Positions 32,086-41,929 of a stretch of DNA of 44,656 bases are shown here, piece after piece. Source of the DNA: Cyclobacteriaceae bacterium (lineage in GTDB: Bacteria; Bacteroidota; Bacteroidia; Cytophagales; Cyclobacteriaceae). The position numbers were made by a program, and so were the translations under genes. The DNA is taken from assembly GCA_016787605.1 (NCBI GenBank), contig JAEUUE010000034.1, forward strand, positions 1-44,656, in the 5' to 3' direction. The notes under the pieces are model-generated. The model worked only from the letters and a program-made list of their open reading frames with translations. It was not told the origin of the DNA and did no database searches. Position 1 is the first letter of the stretch. Each line of letters opens with the position of its first letter.

Positions 32086-33588
32086 CTACGGGTTATAGAT
32101 CCACTTCGTGGTCTTGCCCCCGTCCCGGATCAGGTAGATACCGGGGGACGTTGCTTTATCCACTACGATCCGCAGGGTCCGTTCGTCCTCGCGGCTCACA
32201 AACACAGGTACCGGCGTTCCATCGGTTCGGTAAACACCCACCGCAAGAGGATCTGCGGTTTCGCTGGTGTATCGGAATTCCGGAAGGGAGGATGGATTCG
32301 GGTAGGTGAAGGATGGATATTTTTTTTCATCCACCGCGGTGACAAGGCCAGGCATCTGCAGTTGTGCCGATAGCAGTCGTTCATCCAGGTATGGCTTGAT
32401 CCCATACTCGACGTGGTTGTTCATGCGGCTGCTGCCGGAGTTGAGAAAGTCCTGGTACGTGAATCCAAAGGCGCGCGGGAAGTAGGTATCCACAGAAACG
32501 GGAAACTGCAGGATCGACTGATACTGCGAAAGGAGCGGATCAACGTGGGAGTGATTGAAGGTGGTTTCGATCAGTTCCTGCAGGTAGGCCTTGTATTTTT
32601 CGAAGTAGGCCGGCACCGCCAGGATACGGGTGGTCAGCGGCCGGGCCTGGCCAGGCATGTACCAGGCATTGAGGTCATAGATTGCCCAATCCTGGCCGAT
32701 CCAGTCGATCCCCCAGGTATTGTCGACGTCGTAAGGGATGAACTCCACCCTGGCGGTGACGGAGTTATAATAGAGATAGAAGTTATTCTGGTTGAAGCTA
32801 TAGCCGTCCCAATGCCCGATCAGCGCCTCGACGGCGAGCTGACGCAAATAGCGGTCAACTTCGAAGATGGTTTCGATCACCGCCGGAAAATCGGCATCGC
32901 TGGTGGCGTTGAGGGTTGCAATAAACTGGCTGATTTCTGCGCGGGTGTCGGTCGATTTGTTGATCTCCGATTCAAAGAGCACGGCATCCTGCGCCTGGCT
33001 GGGCGACGACAGGCTGGCGCCCCAGTTGCATTTGTACATGTAGCCATTCGAGTGGCCGAACCGCATTTTCAGAAAGACATCGTCGACCTGCTCGATGTTG
33101 AGGTACACGCCCATGTACTCTCCATTGATGTACAGCCTGGCGTGGTGGGTGCGGGCGGCCGGTACTCCGAGTTCCCTGTACTGTTCGAGCGACAAGGCTT
33201 CACGGACAAGGGAGGGATCGTTCACATTGGCCTTCAGGTTGAATTTCTTGTAGTCAAAGAACTTCGGTCCGCCAAATTCCCGGAAGTCAATCTTGAAGGA
33301 TTTCTTCTCGGCGAAACGGGAGGTATTTCCGCGCAGCCGCACGCCCACCGGGAGCCCCAGCGTCGTGTCCATCTGCGTATTCTTCAGCCGGATGGTGGCG
33401 GGAAAATAGGTCTCACTAAGGGCATTGGCGGGATCCTGCAGGAATGACTTGTGGGCAGGGTCCATCTCCAGGAAGACCCACATCACTTCGTCGGGCCGGA
33501 ACACCGCGTCGGCGCCAGGGTTCACCACCTGGGCCGTGAGTCGCAGGACCAGGAAAAGGGTTATCACAGTGATACCAAAGCGTTTCAT
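32086..33588 (-). CDS. CotH-kinase-family secreted protein with C-terminal sorting-like domain
   Basis: A 500-residue protein if started at ATG 33588 (MKRFGITVITLFLVLRLTAQ), which gives a good signal peptide. An upstream ATG at 33708 adds 40 non-signal residues and is rejected. The CotH-type kinase fold is seen in VGVRLRGNTSRFAEKKSFKI, EYMGVYLNIEQVDD, ALIGHWDGYSFNQNNFYLYY and the metal-binding-like FIPYDVDNTWG. CotH proteins phosphorylate spore-coat proteins in Bacillus and act as host-interaction proteins in fungi; the role in Bacteroidota is unclear. The last 80 residues (from YPNPSS) resemble a T9SS type A sorting domain. Confidence 0.8.
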   Translation of the reverse strand: MKRFGITVITLFLVLRLTAQVVNPGADAVFRPDEVMWVFLEMDPAHKSFLQDPANALSETYFPATIRLKNTQMDTTLGLPVGVRLRGNTSRFAEKKSFKIDFREFGGPKFFDYKKFNLKANVNDPSLVREALSLEQYRELGVPAARTHHARLYINGEYMGVYLNIEQVDDVFLKMRFGHSNGYMYKCNWGASLSSPSQAQDAVLFESEINKSTDTRAEISQFIATLNATSDADFPAVIETIFEVDRYLRQLAVEALIGHWDGYSFNQNNFYLYYNSVTARVEFIPYDVDNTWGIDWIGQDWAIYDLNAWYMPGQARPLTTRILAVPAYFEKYKAYLQELIETTFNHSHVDPLLSQYQSILQFPVSVDTYFPRAFGFTYQDFLNSGSSRMNNHVEYGIKPYLDERLLSAQLQMPGLVTAVDEKKYPSFTYPNPSSLPEFRYTSETADPLAVGVYRTDGTPVPVFVSREDERTLRIVVDKATSPGIYLIRDGGKTTKWIYNP

Positions 33589-33742
33589 ATATGGGTTGAA
33601 GGCTGCCGGTAGAACTGCTCCACGCTTCCCTTGACGGCGTTCTGTTGGACGATAAAGGAATACATGCGATAACGGCCAGCTTCCAAATTTAAGGCAAGCT
33701 AAAACCAATCAGGGTCTTTGAAAATACCTTCTGTTTAAGCGG

Positions 33743-34882
33743 TTACAGCCCGAAGCGATATTGCAGCATCCCGATGAACTGGGTGCGGGTGCCCAGGAAT
33801 CCGTATTCGGCCCGAACCATCCAGTGTTTGTTATGCTGATACTGGGTTCCAATAATGAAGTTCCACATGTCCTGCGGCCGTTTGTTGAGGGAATATTGCA
33901 CCGTGGCGAACTGTTCATCGTTGAGCGCGGCATCCATGTTGCCAAGAAATGTTCCAGCCGCATCCAGCGCCTGGTTAGCCGTCTCGTATTTGGCTTTGTT
34001 GACCGGGTTGGCTTGCTCCAGCGGGGTGAGTCCTGTCCACCAGGTTTCAACCTGGGCAGACAAGTTAGTCACGTTCTGAATGCCGTTATCCACTTTGGTT
34101 TGAAGATCCTGCGTGGGAAAAAGATCCTTCAGGTACAGCGATCCATTGGTGCCGCTGTTGAGCATCAACCGGAACCCTCCCGTCCAAAGCGCGATATTTT
34201 GGTCAGGGTTCTTGAGTTTGAACGATTTTCCCAACCGGGGACCGAATACAAATGCAAAGGCAGGGTCTGCCAGTTCGGGAATATCGCTCCACGTCATGTT
34301 CATGTCGAGGGCCAGCCACCCGCCGCCCACGCCAATGGTTGGCGTGATTCCGATGCCCATGGTGGTGGCCTGGAATTCCGCTTTCGAATTCAAGGCGATA
34401 ACCTGGTTCCAGTTGCCGGTTTCATCCGGGACATAAATGCCATAATCCACCGTGGTGGTCGGACTTGCTTTGGCAAAAACGGCATATACATTCAGGAAGG
34501 GGAACAACCAGATGTCGGGCCGGATATTGAGGCCAGATGCTTCGGAGATGGCATTGTCGAACCGGACGACCTGGTCGAGGTTGGTCATGGGGCCATTGTT
34601 GAATCCCACCTGGAGATTGTCGATCACGAGTTGCGAACGCTGCCAGAGATAGTTCACGCCAACGCCGGCGGAATAGGGCAGGTTGAATCCGAGCTTGGTG
34701 GCCTTCGCTCCCCAGATGGGAAGGGCATAGGGATACTCCGTCTTCTTGATACTGTCGGCCAGCGCCTGGTTCTTCTTACCTACTTCTTTGTTAGAATAAA
34801 CTTGTGAAAAGGCGGATGCTGAAACGCAGAGCATGGCGACAAGCAGCACCATGTTTTTGTCATGCCAAGGGAGGGTCTTCAT
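33743..34882 (-). CDS. Conserved outer-membrane protein of unknown function
   Basis: A 379-residue protein with an N-terminal signal (VLLVAMLCVSASAFSQ), many amphipathic strands such as LVIDNLQVGFN, WLALDMNMTW and FAFVFGPRLG, and a final barrel strand TQFIGMLQYRFGL. A helical, Gln- and Asn-rich segment (about residues 255-325: DLQTKVDNGIQNVTNLSAQV) interrupts the barrel, which is unusual and could be an extracellular or periplasmic insertion. No named family is assigned. The neighbouring genes also code for barrel-like proteins. Confidence 0.65.
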   Translation of the reverse strand: MKTLPWHDKNMVLLVAMLCVSASAFSQVYSNKEVGKKNQALADSIKKTEYPYALPIWGAKATKLGFNLPYSAGVGVNYLWQRSQLVIDNLQVGFNNGPMTNLDQVVRFDNAISEASGLNIRPDIWLFPFLNVYAVFAKASPTTTVDYGIYVPDETGNWNQVIALNSKAEFQATTMGIGITPTIGVGGGWLALDMNMTWSDIPELADPAFAFVFGPRLGKSFKLKNPDQNIALWTGGFRLMLNSGTNGSLYLKDLFPTQDLQTKVDNGIQNVTNLSAQVETWWTGLTPLEQANPVNKAKYETANQALDAAGTFLGNMDAALNDEQFATVQYSLNKRPQDMWNFIIGTQYQHNKHWMVRAEYGFLGTRTQFIGMLQYRFGL

Positions 34883-34947
34883 ATGGGATGAAGGTTATTT
34901 CAAAAGGCGAAAGTACCGGATGAGAATGCCTCTACCTATGATAATCG

Positions 34948-35673
34948 TCAGGGCTTGGCGGCTTCTGTCTCGCGCTGCCGGGCCTTTCCAGCCCCAATGG
35001 GAATCCCTATCGTAAAGTACAGCGACTGATTTCGTACCGCTGTGCCAGGATTGTATTCCAGGACATTTACTAATCCTTGATACCCTCTGATTCCAAGGTT
35101 CATTCCGTTACCTTTCATAAGCCTGTACCCAACGCCTGCTCCCAGGCCGGCATCCAACGCACGATATTGGTCGCGAATGGAGCGTGCATACGTGGCGTCT
35201 CCTCCCTGAACGCTGGCCGTAAAGAGGTCCTCCGCGTGGTACAGCAACCCGAGCATAATGCCTCCCTCGACATAGAAGCTGTTGCCCAGTTTTCGCTTGG
35301 CAAATACAGGCACATTGAAATAAGAAAGTGTCCGTTCTATGCTGCCACCCACAAAGGTGTTATCCAGGTCAGGATTATTAAGGGAGTAGACGGGAAGGCC
35401 ATTGGCGCCCATCGTGGACTTTACAATTACACCCGTGTGGAAAAGCCAGTTGGGATTCTTGGTCTTGATATCAAAGTAGAATCCGAGATTAAAAGTGGGT
35501 AGCGCACGACCGTAAGCAACGCCCGTCTGCCAGGAGTAGTTTACCCCGCCATCAAGTCCAAATTCGATTTTGCCAGTGTTGAGTTTGTCTCCGAGCAGGA
35601 GGGAGATAATCACTTGCCCATAACCCGCGGTGGCGAAGCTGAGGAAAGTGAGGGCGAGAAGAATGGACCGCAT
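34948..35673 (-). CDS. PorT-like outer-membrane beta-barrel protein
   Basis: A 241-residue protein with a signal peptide (MRSILLALTFLSFATAGYGQ). The pattern FGLDGGVNYSW, FNLGFYFDIKT, NWLFHTGVIVKSTMG, YFNVPVFAKRKLG, FYVEGGIMLGLLY and GAGVGYRLMKG is the eight-strand porin-family barrel common in Bacteroidota (outer membrane protein beta-barrel / PorT group). A basic C-terminal tail (GAGKARQRETEAAKP) follows the last strand. PorT itself works in T9SS assembly, but most homologues have no assigned role. Confidence 0.7.
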   Translation of the reverse strand: MRSILLALTFLSFATAGYGQVIISLLLGDKLNTGKIEFGLDGGVNYSWQTGVAYGRALPTFNLGFYFDIKTKNPNWLFHTGVIVKSTMGANGLPVYSLNNPDLDNTFVGGSIERTLSYFNVPVFAKRKLGNSFYVEGGIMLGLLYHAEDLFTASVQGGDATYARSIRDQYRALDAGLGAGVGYRLMKGNGMNLGIRGYQGLVNVLEYNPGTAVRNQSLYFTIGIPIGAGKARQRETEAAKP

Positions 35674-35721
35674 ACCGCCCGGTTGTCATATTACCGTGCG
35701 GCAAAGCTACAACTAGAATAA

Positions 35722-35928
35722 TTACTTCTTCGCTACCTGGTAGGCTTTTTGTCCCTGGGCTTCGGTCTCCCGGATAACACCCAATTGTTTCATTTCAGCC
35801 AGCATGGCATGGATGGAGGCCTCGTGCTGGGTACCGAGGTGCTGCAGGAGCTCCTGGTGGGTTTTTACCTGGTTGGGGGCCTTGCGGTAATCGGTGATGA
35901 AATTGAGGATGTCGACTTTTTTCATCAT
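35722..35928 (-). CDS. Small winged-helix-like protein
   Basis: A 68-residue protein from the ATG-ATG pair at 35928 (MMKKVDILNFITDYRKAPNQ). A longer frame to 36144 exists but would overlap the divergent TPR gene and reads as noise. Helices HQELLQHLG and EASIHAMLAEMKQLGVIRET resemble a winged-helix DNA-binding pattern, with a beta wing ending KAYQVAKK. It may be a local regulator, but no family was recognised. Confidence 0.55.
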   Translation of the reverse strand: MMKKVDILNFITDYRKAPNQVKTHQELLQHLGTQHEASIHAMLAEMKQLGVIRETEAQGQKAYQVAKK

Positions 35929-36059
35929 AGGGATGAGAATTTTGAAGGTGGTACGGATAAAACCGCATCCAGGTTGCGTCCAGGTGATTACGTGCTTCCT
36001 TGGTCCATGGCCGGGGCAAGGCAACCGGCGAAAGAGAGGTTTTTTTGTATCTTTTCTAA

Positions 36060-38021
36060 ATGAATCGATTGGTCGGACCGATCGTATCCCTCCTGGTTTC
36101 CTGCCTGGCTGGGGGTGTTTCTGCCCAGTCGGGCTTTGCTTCAATGGCCTCCCAAAGCCAGTTGCATCAGGCGTTGTCTGTCTGGTCGTTTGACAGCATC
36201 AATATCCGCTGGGACCAGTCGGGAAAGGCGCAGGCCGCACTCAACGAAGGCATCAACGAAATTCGCGACGGCCGCCTACCCACAGCCATCCAGCAACTCA
36301 CCGTGGCGATCGAAACGGACGAAAAGGCGTTCCCGGCCTTGTACTACAGGGGTGTCGCGTACAAACTTTCGCGGTCTTACGAACTGGCGGTAGCGGACTT
36401 TATGGAGTTCCTTACGAAAGTGCCGGATAGCTTTGAGGGGCGTGCAGAATTGGGCAAGGTGAACGCTCTGCAAAAGGACTACGTCAAGGCCGAGCGCAAT
36501 TTCAGGAAGTTGATTCAAATGAAACCCGACGATCCCAGGGGGCATTATTACCTGGGGATTTATCATTCGACGAAGCGTGAGCTCAAAAAGGCACAGGCCG
36601 AGTTTCAGAAGTCAGTCTCCCTGGACCCCGGATTCACTTCAGGCCTGGTACAGCTTGGTGCGGTGACCCTCGCGATTGATAAGGATTTTACGAAGGGTCT
36701 CGCGTTCCTGAATGAAGCCCTGAAGATGGACTCGCTTTTTGAAGACGCACGAATGATCCGCTACCTGGTTCGTATGAAGAACGGCGAGACGGCAGCCGCA
36801 CTGGAGGATATTGACTTCCTGGTCAGGTATGCCCCGCTCAACTGGAGGATGCGCGTCGCTCGGGGTTATACGCTGGTCTCCCTCCAGGACTACGACCAGG
36901 CTTTCGCCGAATTCCGCAGGGTGCTGCAAATCACCGCCATTCACGACAGCGTGTTTGTGGGGCAACAAACGGCCCAGGATCGACGGATTGACATCCAAAA
37001 CCTGGGCATCTACATCGTCAAGGGAATCTACGGGCTGGACGAAGTTCAGGCGGCGGCTATTCGAAAGGCATACTGCCAGTTGGTGGTGGGTGATAACGCC
37101 GGCGCAGCAAAGACGGTATCCTCCATCAAGAAGGAATCGGCTATGAGCTACTATATTCTTGCGGTCGCCCTGGAACACAGCGACGACTACCTGGAAGCGC
37201 AGCGGATGTATGCCCGTGTTTTATCGTTGGACGATGACGTCTTCGATGCGCACAAGAAGAGGGGAATCGTGTACACCAACCAGGGCAATTGGAGACAGGC
37301 CATTAAGGATTTCTCCGCGATGGAGCGCATCAACCCCGTGGCGAAGATCACCTATAAACTTAGGGGCGTGGCCTATTTCTTTTTGAAGGATTTTCAACCG
37401 GCGATAGAGGATTTCAACCGCTACCTCGCTCTTGATTCGACAAGCAGCGACATGTTCTACAATCGAGGGATCACCTACATGCGGATGGGAAATATCTGGG
37501 CAGCCGTCAGGGACTGCAACCGGGCGAAGGACTACCGCGACCTGGACTTTAACCTTCTTAACCGGGAGTTTGACCGACTGGAGTTTTCGGGCGATTCGGT
37601 GGCCCTGGGCCAATTCATCAAACTGGTGGACCAAATTCCCCAATCGTTGCGTTATGGCACCAGCTACCAGGTTTTCCTGGTCAGGCTCATGGGACTTAAG
37701 AAGGATTGGAACTTTGTGGAATTCCGGTTACAGAAACTGGTGACAACCGGAAGCTCTCCGGATGACAGTGGGTACATTTCCGTTGTCCTGACGGCAGAGG
37801 CGTCGCGGCTTGTCGCGCAGGAAAAAAAGGAGAAGGCCATCAGGGTTCTGGGGGATGCGATAAAGTATGACAATCGGAACGTGATCGCCTATTTCGAGCG
37901 CGGCAGGTTGCTGGCGGAAAAAGGTGAGAGTAGCATGGCGAAAGCAGACTTGGCCACAGCGGCTGACCTCGGAGATTCACGGGCCACCAAACTTCTTGAG
38001 CAGTTGTCAGGTACTAAATAG
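36060..38021 (+). CDS. Exported tetratricopeptide-repeat protein
   Basis: A 653-residue protein with a signal peptide (MNRLVGPIVSLLVSCLAGGV, ending SAQS). Multiple 34-residue TPR units are visible, for example ALYYRGVAYKLSRSYELAVA, GHYYLGIYHSTKRELKKAQA, AHKKRGIVYTNQGNWRQAIK and MFYNRGITYMRMGNIWAAVR. TPR arrays scaffold protein-protein contacts, here probably in the periplasm. No enzymatic domain is present. It precedes the potassium operon by 186 bp and is not clearly part of it. Confidence 0.8.
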   Translation: MNRLVGPIVSLLVSCLAGGVSAQSGFASMASQSQLHQALSVWSFDSINIRWDQSGKAQAALNEGINEIRDGRLPTAIQQLTVAIETDEKAFPALYYRGVAYKLSRSYELAVADFMEFLTKVPDSFEGRAELGKVNALQKDYVKAERNFRKLIQMKPDDPRGHYYLGIYHSTKRELKKAQAEFQKSVSLDPGFTSGLVQLGAVTLAIDKDFTKGLAFLNEALKMDSLFEDARMIRYLVRMKNGETAAALEDIDFLVRYAPLNWRMRVARGYTLVSLQDYDQAFAEFRRVLQITAIHDSVFVGQQTAQDRRIDIQNLGIYIVKGIYGLDEVQAAAIRKAYCQLVVGDNAGAAKTVSSIKKESAMSYYILAVALEHSDDYLEAQRMYARVLSLDDDVFDAHKKRGIVYTNQGNWRQAIKDFSAMERINPVAKITYKLRGVAYFFLKDFQPAIEDFNRYLALDSTSSDMFYNRGITYMRMGNIWAAVRDCNRAKDYRDLDFNLLNREFDRLEFSGDSVALGQFIKLVDQIPQSLRYGTSYQVFLVRLMGLKKDWNFVEFRLQKLVTTGSSPDDSGYISVVLTAEASRLVAQEKKEKAIRVLGDAIKYDNRNVIAYFERGRLLAEKGESSMAKADLATAADLGDSRATKLLEQLSGTK

Positions 38022-38161
38022 CGATTGGGGCGGCCATCCATTGAGCTCCATCGGTAACAGGCATCCGAACTTCTCGTGACCTATCAGGGTATGACCAGAA
38101 TTGTCTTTACGGCTCGCCCATCTTTATGAAATCCTTATGGCTGTGCATTCCGAATTAACGT

Positions 38162-38189
38162 GGTATTTATACCCTGACACCTACCTTTG
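38162..38189 (+). promoter_or_regulatory. Promoter -7 box and palindrome upstream of the kdpD-like gene
   Basis: TACCTTTG at 38182-38189 matches the Bacteroidota -7 consensus TAnnTTTG, 18 bp ahead of the GTG start. The dyad GGTATTTATACC at 38162-38173 lies just above it, where a regulator could act. A clear -33 TTG was not found at the right spacing. Confidence 0.35.
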
Positions 38190-38207
38190 AATCATTAAAT
38201 CGGAGAC

Positions 38208-39284
38208 GTGAAACGCCTTCTTCCTTTATTGAAAAATCACCCCTTCGTGGTCAGCGTTCTGCTCATCGCTGGCGTGACGTTGGTGGGGTTGGTGGTTCAC
38301 AATTATGTGGGATACCCGGTAGTTGCCTTCATGCTACTGGTGTCAGTGGCGCTCCTGGCCCTGCTCTACGATATTCTTACCGTGGTGATCGCCGCCGTGG
38401 CCAGTGCGTTGATCTGGGACTTCTTCTTTATACCGCCCCGCTTTACCCTGACCATCGGTTCTACAGAAGACCGGATTCTTCTGCTCACTTATTTCATGGT
38501 GGCCCTTGTTCATGGCGTACTCACCCGAAGACTCCGGCATGCCGAGCAGCTGGCCCGCGACAAAGAGGCGCGAGCCGGGCAGGTTAGGTTTTATAACACG
38601 CTGCTTAATTCGTTGTCGCATGAGCTACGAACCCCGATCACGACCATCCTGGGAGCGACCGATTCTTTGACGGATGAGAAGGCGACATTGAGCGAGGCGG
38701 ATCGCAAAGATCTGCTGAAGGAATTGTCGTCGGCGACCCTCCGGCTGAATCGTCAGGTGGAGAACCTCCTGGGTATGTCTCGCTTGGAATCCGGTGCGTT
38801 TGTGGTGAAGAAAGACTGGGTAGATGTTCGGGAACTCATTTATACTACCCTCAGGCAGTTGGAACCTGAGGTAACAAAATTCAGGGTGAGTGTTTTCGCC
38901 CCGGAGAATTTGCCGCTGGTGAAGCTGGATTTCCACCTGATGTCGCAGGTGCTCTATAACCTGATCAACAATATTCTCCAGCACACCCCTGAAGGCACCG
39001 ACGTAGTCATTCGTGCCGAGTACCAGGACGGGCAACTACGTCTCCTGGTAAGCGATACCGGACCTGGATTTCCGGAAGCGGAGATACCGCGGGTGTTTGA
39101 AAAGTTCTACCGCCTCAACCGGTCGCGCCCCGGAGGAACAGGTCTTGGGCTCTCCATCGTGAAGGGATTCGTGGAGGCACACGGCGGAGCAGTTGAACTC
39201 CGCAACCTCCCGTTGAGCGGGGCGGAGTTCGCGATCACCCTGCCTGCCGATGCGACGTATCTAAATGGGCTGAAAAATGAATAG
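38208..39284 (+). CDS. kdpD-like: KdpD-like sensor histidine kinase lacking the cytoplasmic KdpD/Usp domain
   Basis: A 358-residue kinase starting at GTG 38208 after GGAG. Residues 13-105 hold the four-helix DUF4118 membrane module of KdpD (HNYVGYPVVAFMLLVSVALL, LIWDFFFIPPRFTLTIGSTE). They are followed by a dimerisation/phosphoacceptor domain with SHELRTPIT (His138), then an ATPase domain with LINNILQHTP, DTGPGF and GGTGLGLS. The long N-terminal KdpD/Usp part of the E. coli protein is absent, which is the usual short Bacteroidota form. It overlaps the response-regulator gene by 8 bp. It probably senses potassium or osmotic state and phosphorylates that regulator. Confidence 0.85.
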   Translation: MKRLLPLLKNHPFVVSVLLIAGVTLVGLVVHNYVGYPVVAFMLLVSVALLALLYDILTVVIAAVASALIWDFFFIPPRFTLTIGSTEDRILLLTYFMVALVHGVLTRRLRHAEQLARDKEARAGQVRFYNTLLNSLSHELRTPITTILGATDSLTDEKATLSEADRKDLLKELSSATLRLNRQVENLLGMSRLESGAFVVKKDWVDVRELIYTTLRQLEPEVTKFRVSVFAPENLPLVKLDFHLMSQVLYNLINNILQHTPEGTDVVIRAEYQDGQLRLLVSDTGPGFPEAEIPRVFEKFYRLNRSRPGGTGLGLSIVKGFVEAHGGAVELRNLPLSGAEFAITLPADATYLNGLKNE

Positions 39285-39960
39285 CAAGACCACGATATTA
39301 ATTGTTGATGACGAACCTCAAATTCGCCGTCTGCTGGAGATCACCCTGCAACATGATTTTCAGATTGTGGAAGCGATGAACGCACGCGAAGCGCTTCAAC
39401 GGGTGGCCAACCATCCGCCCGACCTGGTGTTGCTGGATCTTGGGTTGCCCGATGAGAGCGGCCATGAGGTGCTCCGGAAACTGAGGGAATGGTATATCAA
39501 ACCGGTCATCATCCTGTCGGTGCAACAGGATGAAGAAGACATCGTCCGTGCGCTGGACAATGGCGCTAATGACTACCTCATCAAGCCTTTCCGTACCGGC
39601 GAACTTCAAGCCCGCATCCGGTCGGCATTGCGTTCTGCAACACCGGAAGAGTCGAGTGCCCGTTTAGACTTTGGAGATGTGTCCATTGATTTTGCCGCAC
39701 GACGCGTGACGAAAGGCGGAGTACCCATCAAATTGACAGCGACAGAGTATTCCTTGCTGGCATTGCTCATGCATAATGAAGGAAAAGTCATGACGCACCG
39801 GCACCTCTTGCAGGAGGTGTGGGGTCCGTCCTATACCGGGGAGTCACAATACCTGCGCGTGTTTATCGCGCAATTGAGAAAAAAAGTGGAAGATGACCCT
39901 AACCGACCGGCACACATCCTCACCGAATCCGGGGTGGGGTACCGGTTCGTAGGAAAGTAG
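39277..39960 (+). CDS. kdpE-like: KdpE-like OmpR-family response regulator
   Basis: A 227-residue protein. The receiver has Asp11-Asp12 (IVDDEPQ), phosphoacceptor Asp54 in VLLDLGLPDESG and Lys in YLIKPFRTGE. A winged-helix DNA-binding domain follows (LTATEYSLLALLMHNEGKVM, GPSYTGESQYLRVFIAQLRK). Similarity to KdpE lies in the LNRPAHILTE- and GVGYRF-type ending. It overlaps the kinase gene by 8 bp and precedes kup by 25 bp, so it presumably controls its own operon. Confidence 0.85.
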   Translation: MNSKTTILIVDDEPQIRRLLEITLQHDFQIVEAMNAREALQRVANHPPDLVLLDLGLPDESGHEVLRKLREWYIKPVIILSVQQDEEDIVRALDNGANDYLIKPFRTGELQARIRSALRSATPEESSARLDFGDVSIDFAARRVTKGGVPIKLTATEYSLLALLMHNEGKVMTHRHLLQEVWGPSYTGESQYLRVFIAQLRKKVEDDPNRPAHILTESGVGYRFVGK

Positions 39961-39985
39961 TACAACCAAAACACGTAAGAACCAC

Positions 39986-41929
39986 ATGAAAAAGTCGAAT
40001 GGACATTCGAACAGGGTTTCTATTGCCTCGTTGCTCGTGGCCCTGGGCATCATTTATGGCGACATCGGCACCAGCCCGCTCTACGTCTTGAAATCCATTA
40101 TCGGCGACAAGCCGATTGACGAGGCATTGGTGCTGGGCGGAATCTCTTGTGTGTTCTGGACGCTCGTGCTCCAGACTACCGTGAAGTATGTCATTCTCAC
40201 GTTAATGGCTGATAACGATGGTGAAGGTGGCGTCTTCTCGCTCTATGCACTCGTAAGGCGTTATGGAAAGGGACTGGTTATACCCACCATACTGGGGGCC
40301 ACTACCTTGCTAGCCGATGGAATTATCACACCGCCCATATCGGTGGCTTCTGCCGTGGAGGGCCTGGAGATGATTGTTCCCGATTTACCGACAGTGCCCA
40401 TCGTAATTGTCATCCTCTCACTGCTGTTCTTCTTCCAGCGTTTCGGCACCCAGCGGGTGGGGGGCACGTTTGGCCCCATTATGGTTGTCTGGTTTTCCAT
40501 GTTGATTGTGCTGGGCGTCGTCCACATCACCGACTATCCGAAGGTGCTCGAGGCGGTGAATCCCCAGTATGCCATTTACTTGCTCACAAAGTATCCACAT
40601 GGTTTCTGGCTGTTGGGTGCCGTCTTTCTCGCCACGACGGGTGCCGAGGCGATGTATTCCGACCTTGGGCATTGCGGAAGGAAAAACATCCGGATTACCT
40701 GGGGCTTTGTGAAGATCGCCTTACTGACCAATTACTTCGGACAGGCGGCGTGGACGCTCTCCGCGGCGGGAGGGTCCCTGGATGGCCGGAATCCCTTTTA
40801 CGAATTGATGCCATCCTGGTTCCTGATCCCCGGCATCGTCATTGCCACCCTGGCCGCCATCATCGCCTCCCAGGCGCTGATCAGCGGATCCTATACGCTG
40901 GTGGCAGAGGCCATGAGCCTGAACTTCTGGCCTCGAGTCAACGTACGGCAGCCCACTGACCTGAAGGGACAAATCTATATCCCCAGCGTCAATACCATCC
41001 TGTGGATCGGATGCGTACTCATGATTCTGTATTTCCGGAATTCAGCGCATATGGAAGCCGCTTATGGTTTTTCCATCACCATTGCCATGATGATGACCAC
41101 CATATTGCTCACTTTCTTCATGCTGTACAAAATGCGGTGGAATCCCTGGATGGTTGGGCTGATTGTTGCCCTGTTCTCGGTCATCGAGTTGTCATTCTTC
41201 ATCACCAATGTAGCCAAGATCAAAGAGCGCTGGATGTTCCTGTTCTTTGAACTCTTCATCTTCCTGGTGATGTATGTATGGTACTATGCCCGCAAGATCA
41301 ACAACCGGTTTGTCAGTTTTGTGGAGTTGGGCAAGTATACCCCGTTGATCCGCGAGTTAAGCGAGGACGACAGCATTCCGAAATTTGCCACTCACCTGAT
41401 TTACCTCACCAAAGCCAACCACCGCGAGCAAATCGAAGAGAAGATCATCAAGTCGATCTTCTCGAAGAAGCCGAAGCGGGCCGACGTGTACTGGTTTCTC
41501 CACCTCAACCGCACGGACGACCCGTATACGCTTTCCTATCAGGTATCTGAGCTGGTAGATGATAAAATCATAAAGGTGACCATCAATCTTGGTTTTCGCA
41601 TCCAGCCTCGATCGGAGCTTTACTTCAAACGGATTGTCCGGGAACTCGTAGCCAATAAGGAGCTCAACCTGCACATGCGACCCGACGGATCGACGAAGTA
41701 TAATCCCGAGCCGGATTTCAAGTTCGTAATTATTGAGAAGTTTCTTTCCGTGGAGAATGAATTCACGGTGCGCGAGGGGTTGCTGCTCAACACATATTTC
41801 TTGCTGAAGCACATGGGTCAAAGTGACGAGAATGCGTTTGGCCTGGATAAGAGCGACGTAATCGCTGAGCATGTGCCGCTGGTGTATCATCCAGCCAATG
41901 AAGTAGCCCTGAAAAGAAATAAGGTATGA
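39986..41929 (+). CDS. kup: Kup/HAK/KT-family potassium uptake transporter
   Basis: A 647-residue secondary K+ transporter (K+/H+ symport) with about 12 inner-membrane helices and a C-terminal cytoplasmic domain from about residue 450. Family hallmarks are visible: LGIIYGDIGTSPLYVLKSII at the N-terminus, DNDGEGGVFSLYALVRRY, LLADGIITPPISVASAVEGL and ATTGAEAMYSDLGHCGRKNI. Length matches the family. It follows the kdpDE-like pair and overlaps the porin gene by 4 bp (ATGA). In E. coli KdpDE controls the KdpFABC pump; here the pair is linked to Kup instead, and no kdpFABC is present in the window. Confidence 0.92.
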   Translation: MKKSNGHSNRVSIASLLVALGIIYGDIGTSPLYVLKSIIGDKPIDEALVLGGISCVFWTLVLQTTVKYVILTLMADNDGEGGVFSLYALVRRYGKGLVIPTILGATTLLADGIITPPISVASAVEGLEMIVPDLPTVPIVIVILSLLFFFQRFGTQRVGGTFGPIMVVWFSMLIVLGVVHITDYPKVLEAVNPQYAIYLLTKYPHGFWLLGAVFLATTGAEAMYSDLGHCGRKNIRITWGFVKIALLTNYFGQAAWTLSAAGGSLDGRNPFYELMPSWFLIPGIVIATLAAIIASQALISGSYTLVAEAMSLNFWPRVNVRQPTDLKGQIYIPSVNTILWIGCVLMILYFRNSAHMEAAYGFSITIAMMMTTILLTFFMLYKMRWNPWMVGLIVALFSVIELSFFITNVAKIKERWMFLFFELFIFLVMYVWYYARKINNRFVSFVELGKYTPLIRELSEDDSIPKFATHLIYLTKANHREQIEEKIIKSIFSKKPKRADVYWFLHLNRTDDPYTLSYQVSELVDDKIIKVTINLGFRIQPRSELYFKRIVRELVANKELNLHMRPDGSTKYNPEPDFKFVIIEKFLSVENEFTVREGLLLNTYFLLKHMGQSDENAFGLDKSDVIAEHVPLVYHPANEVALKRNKV

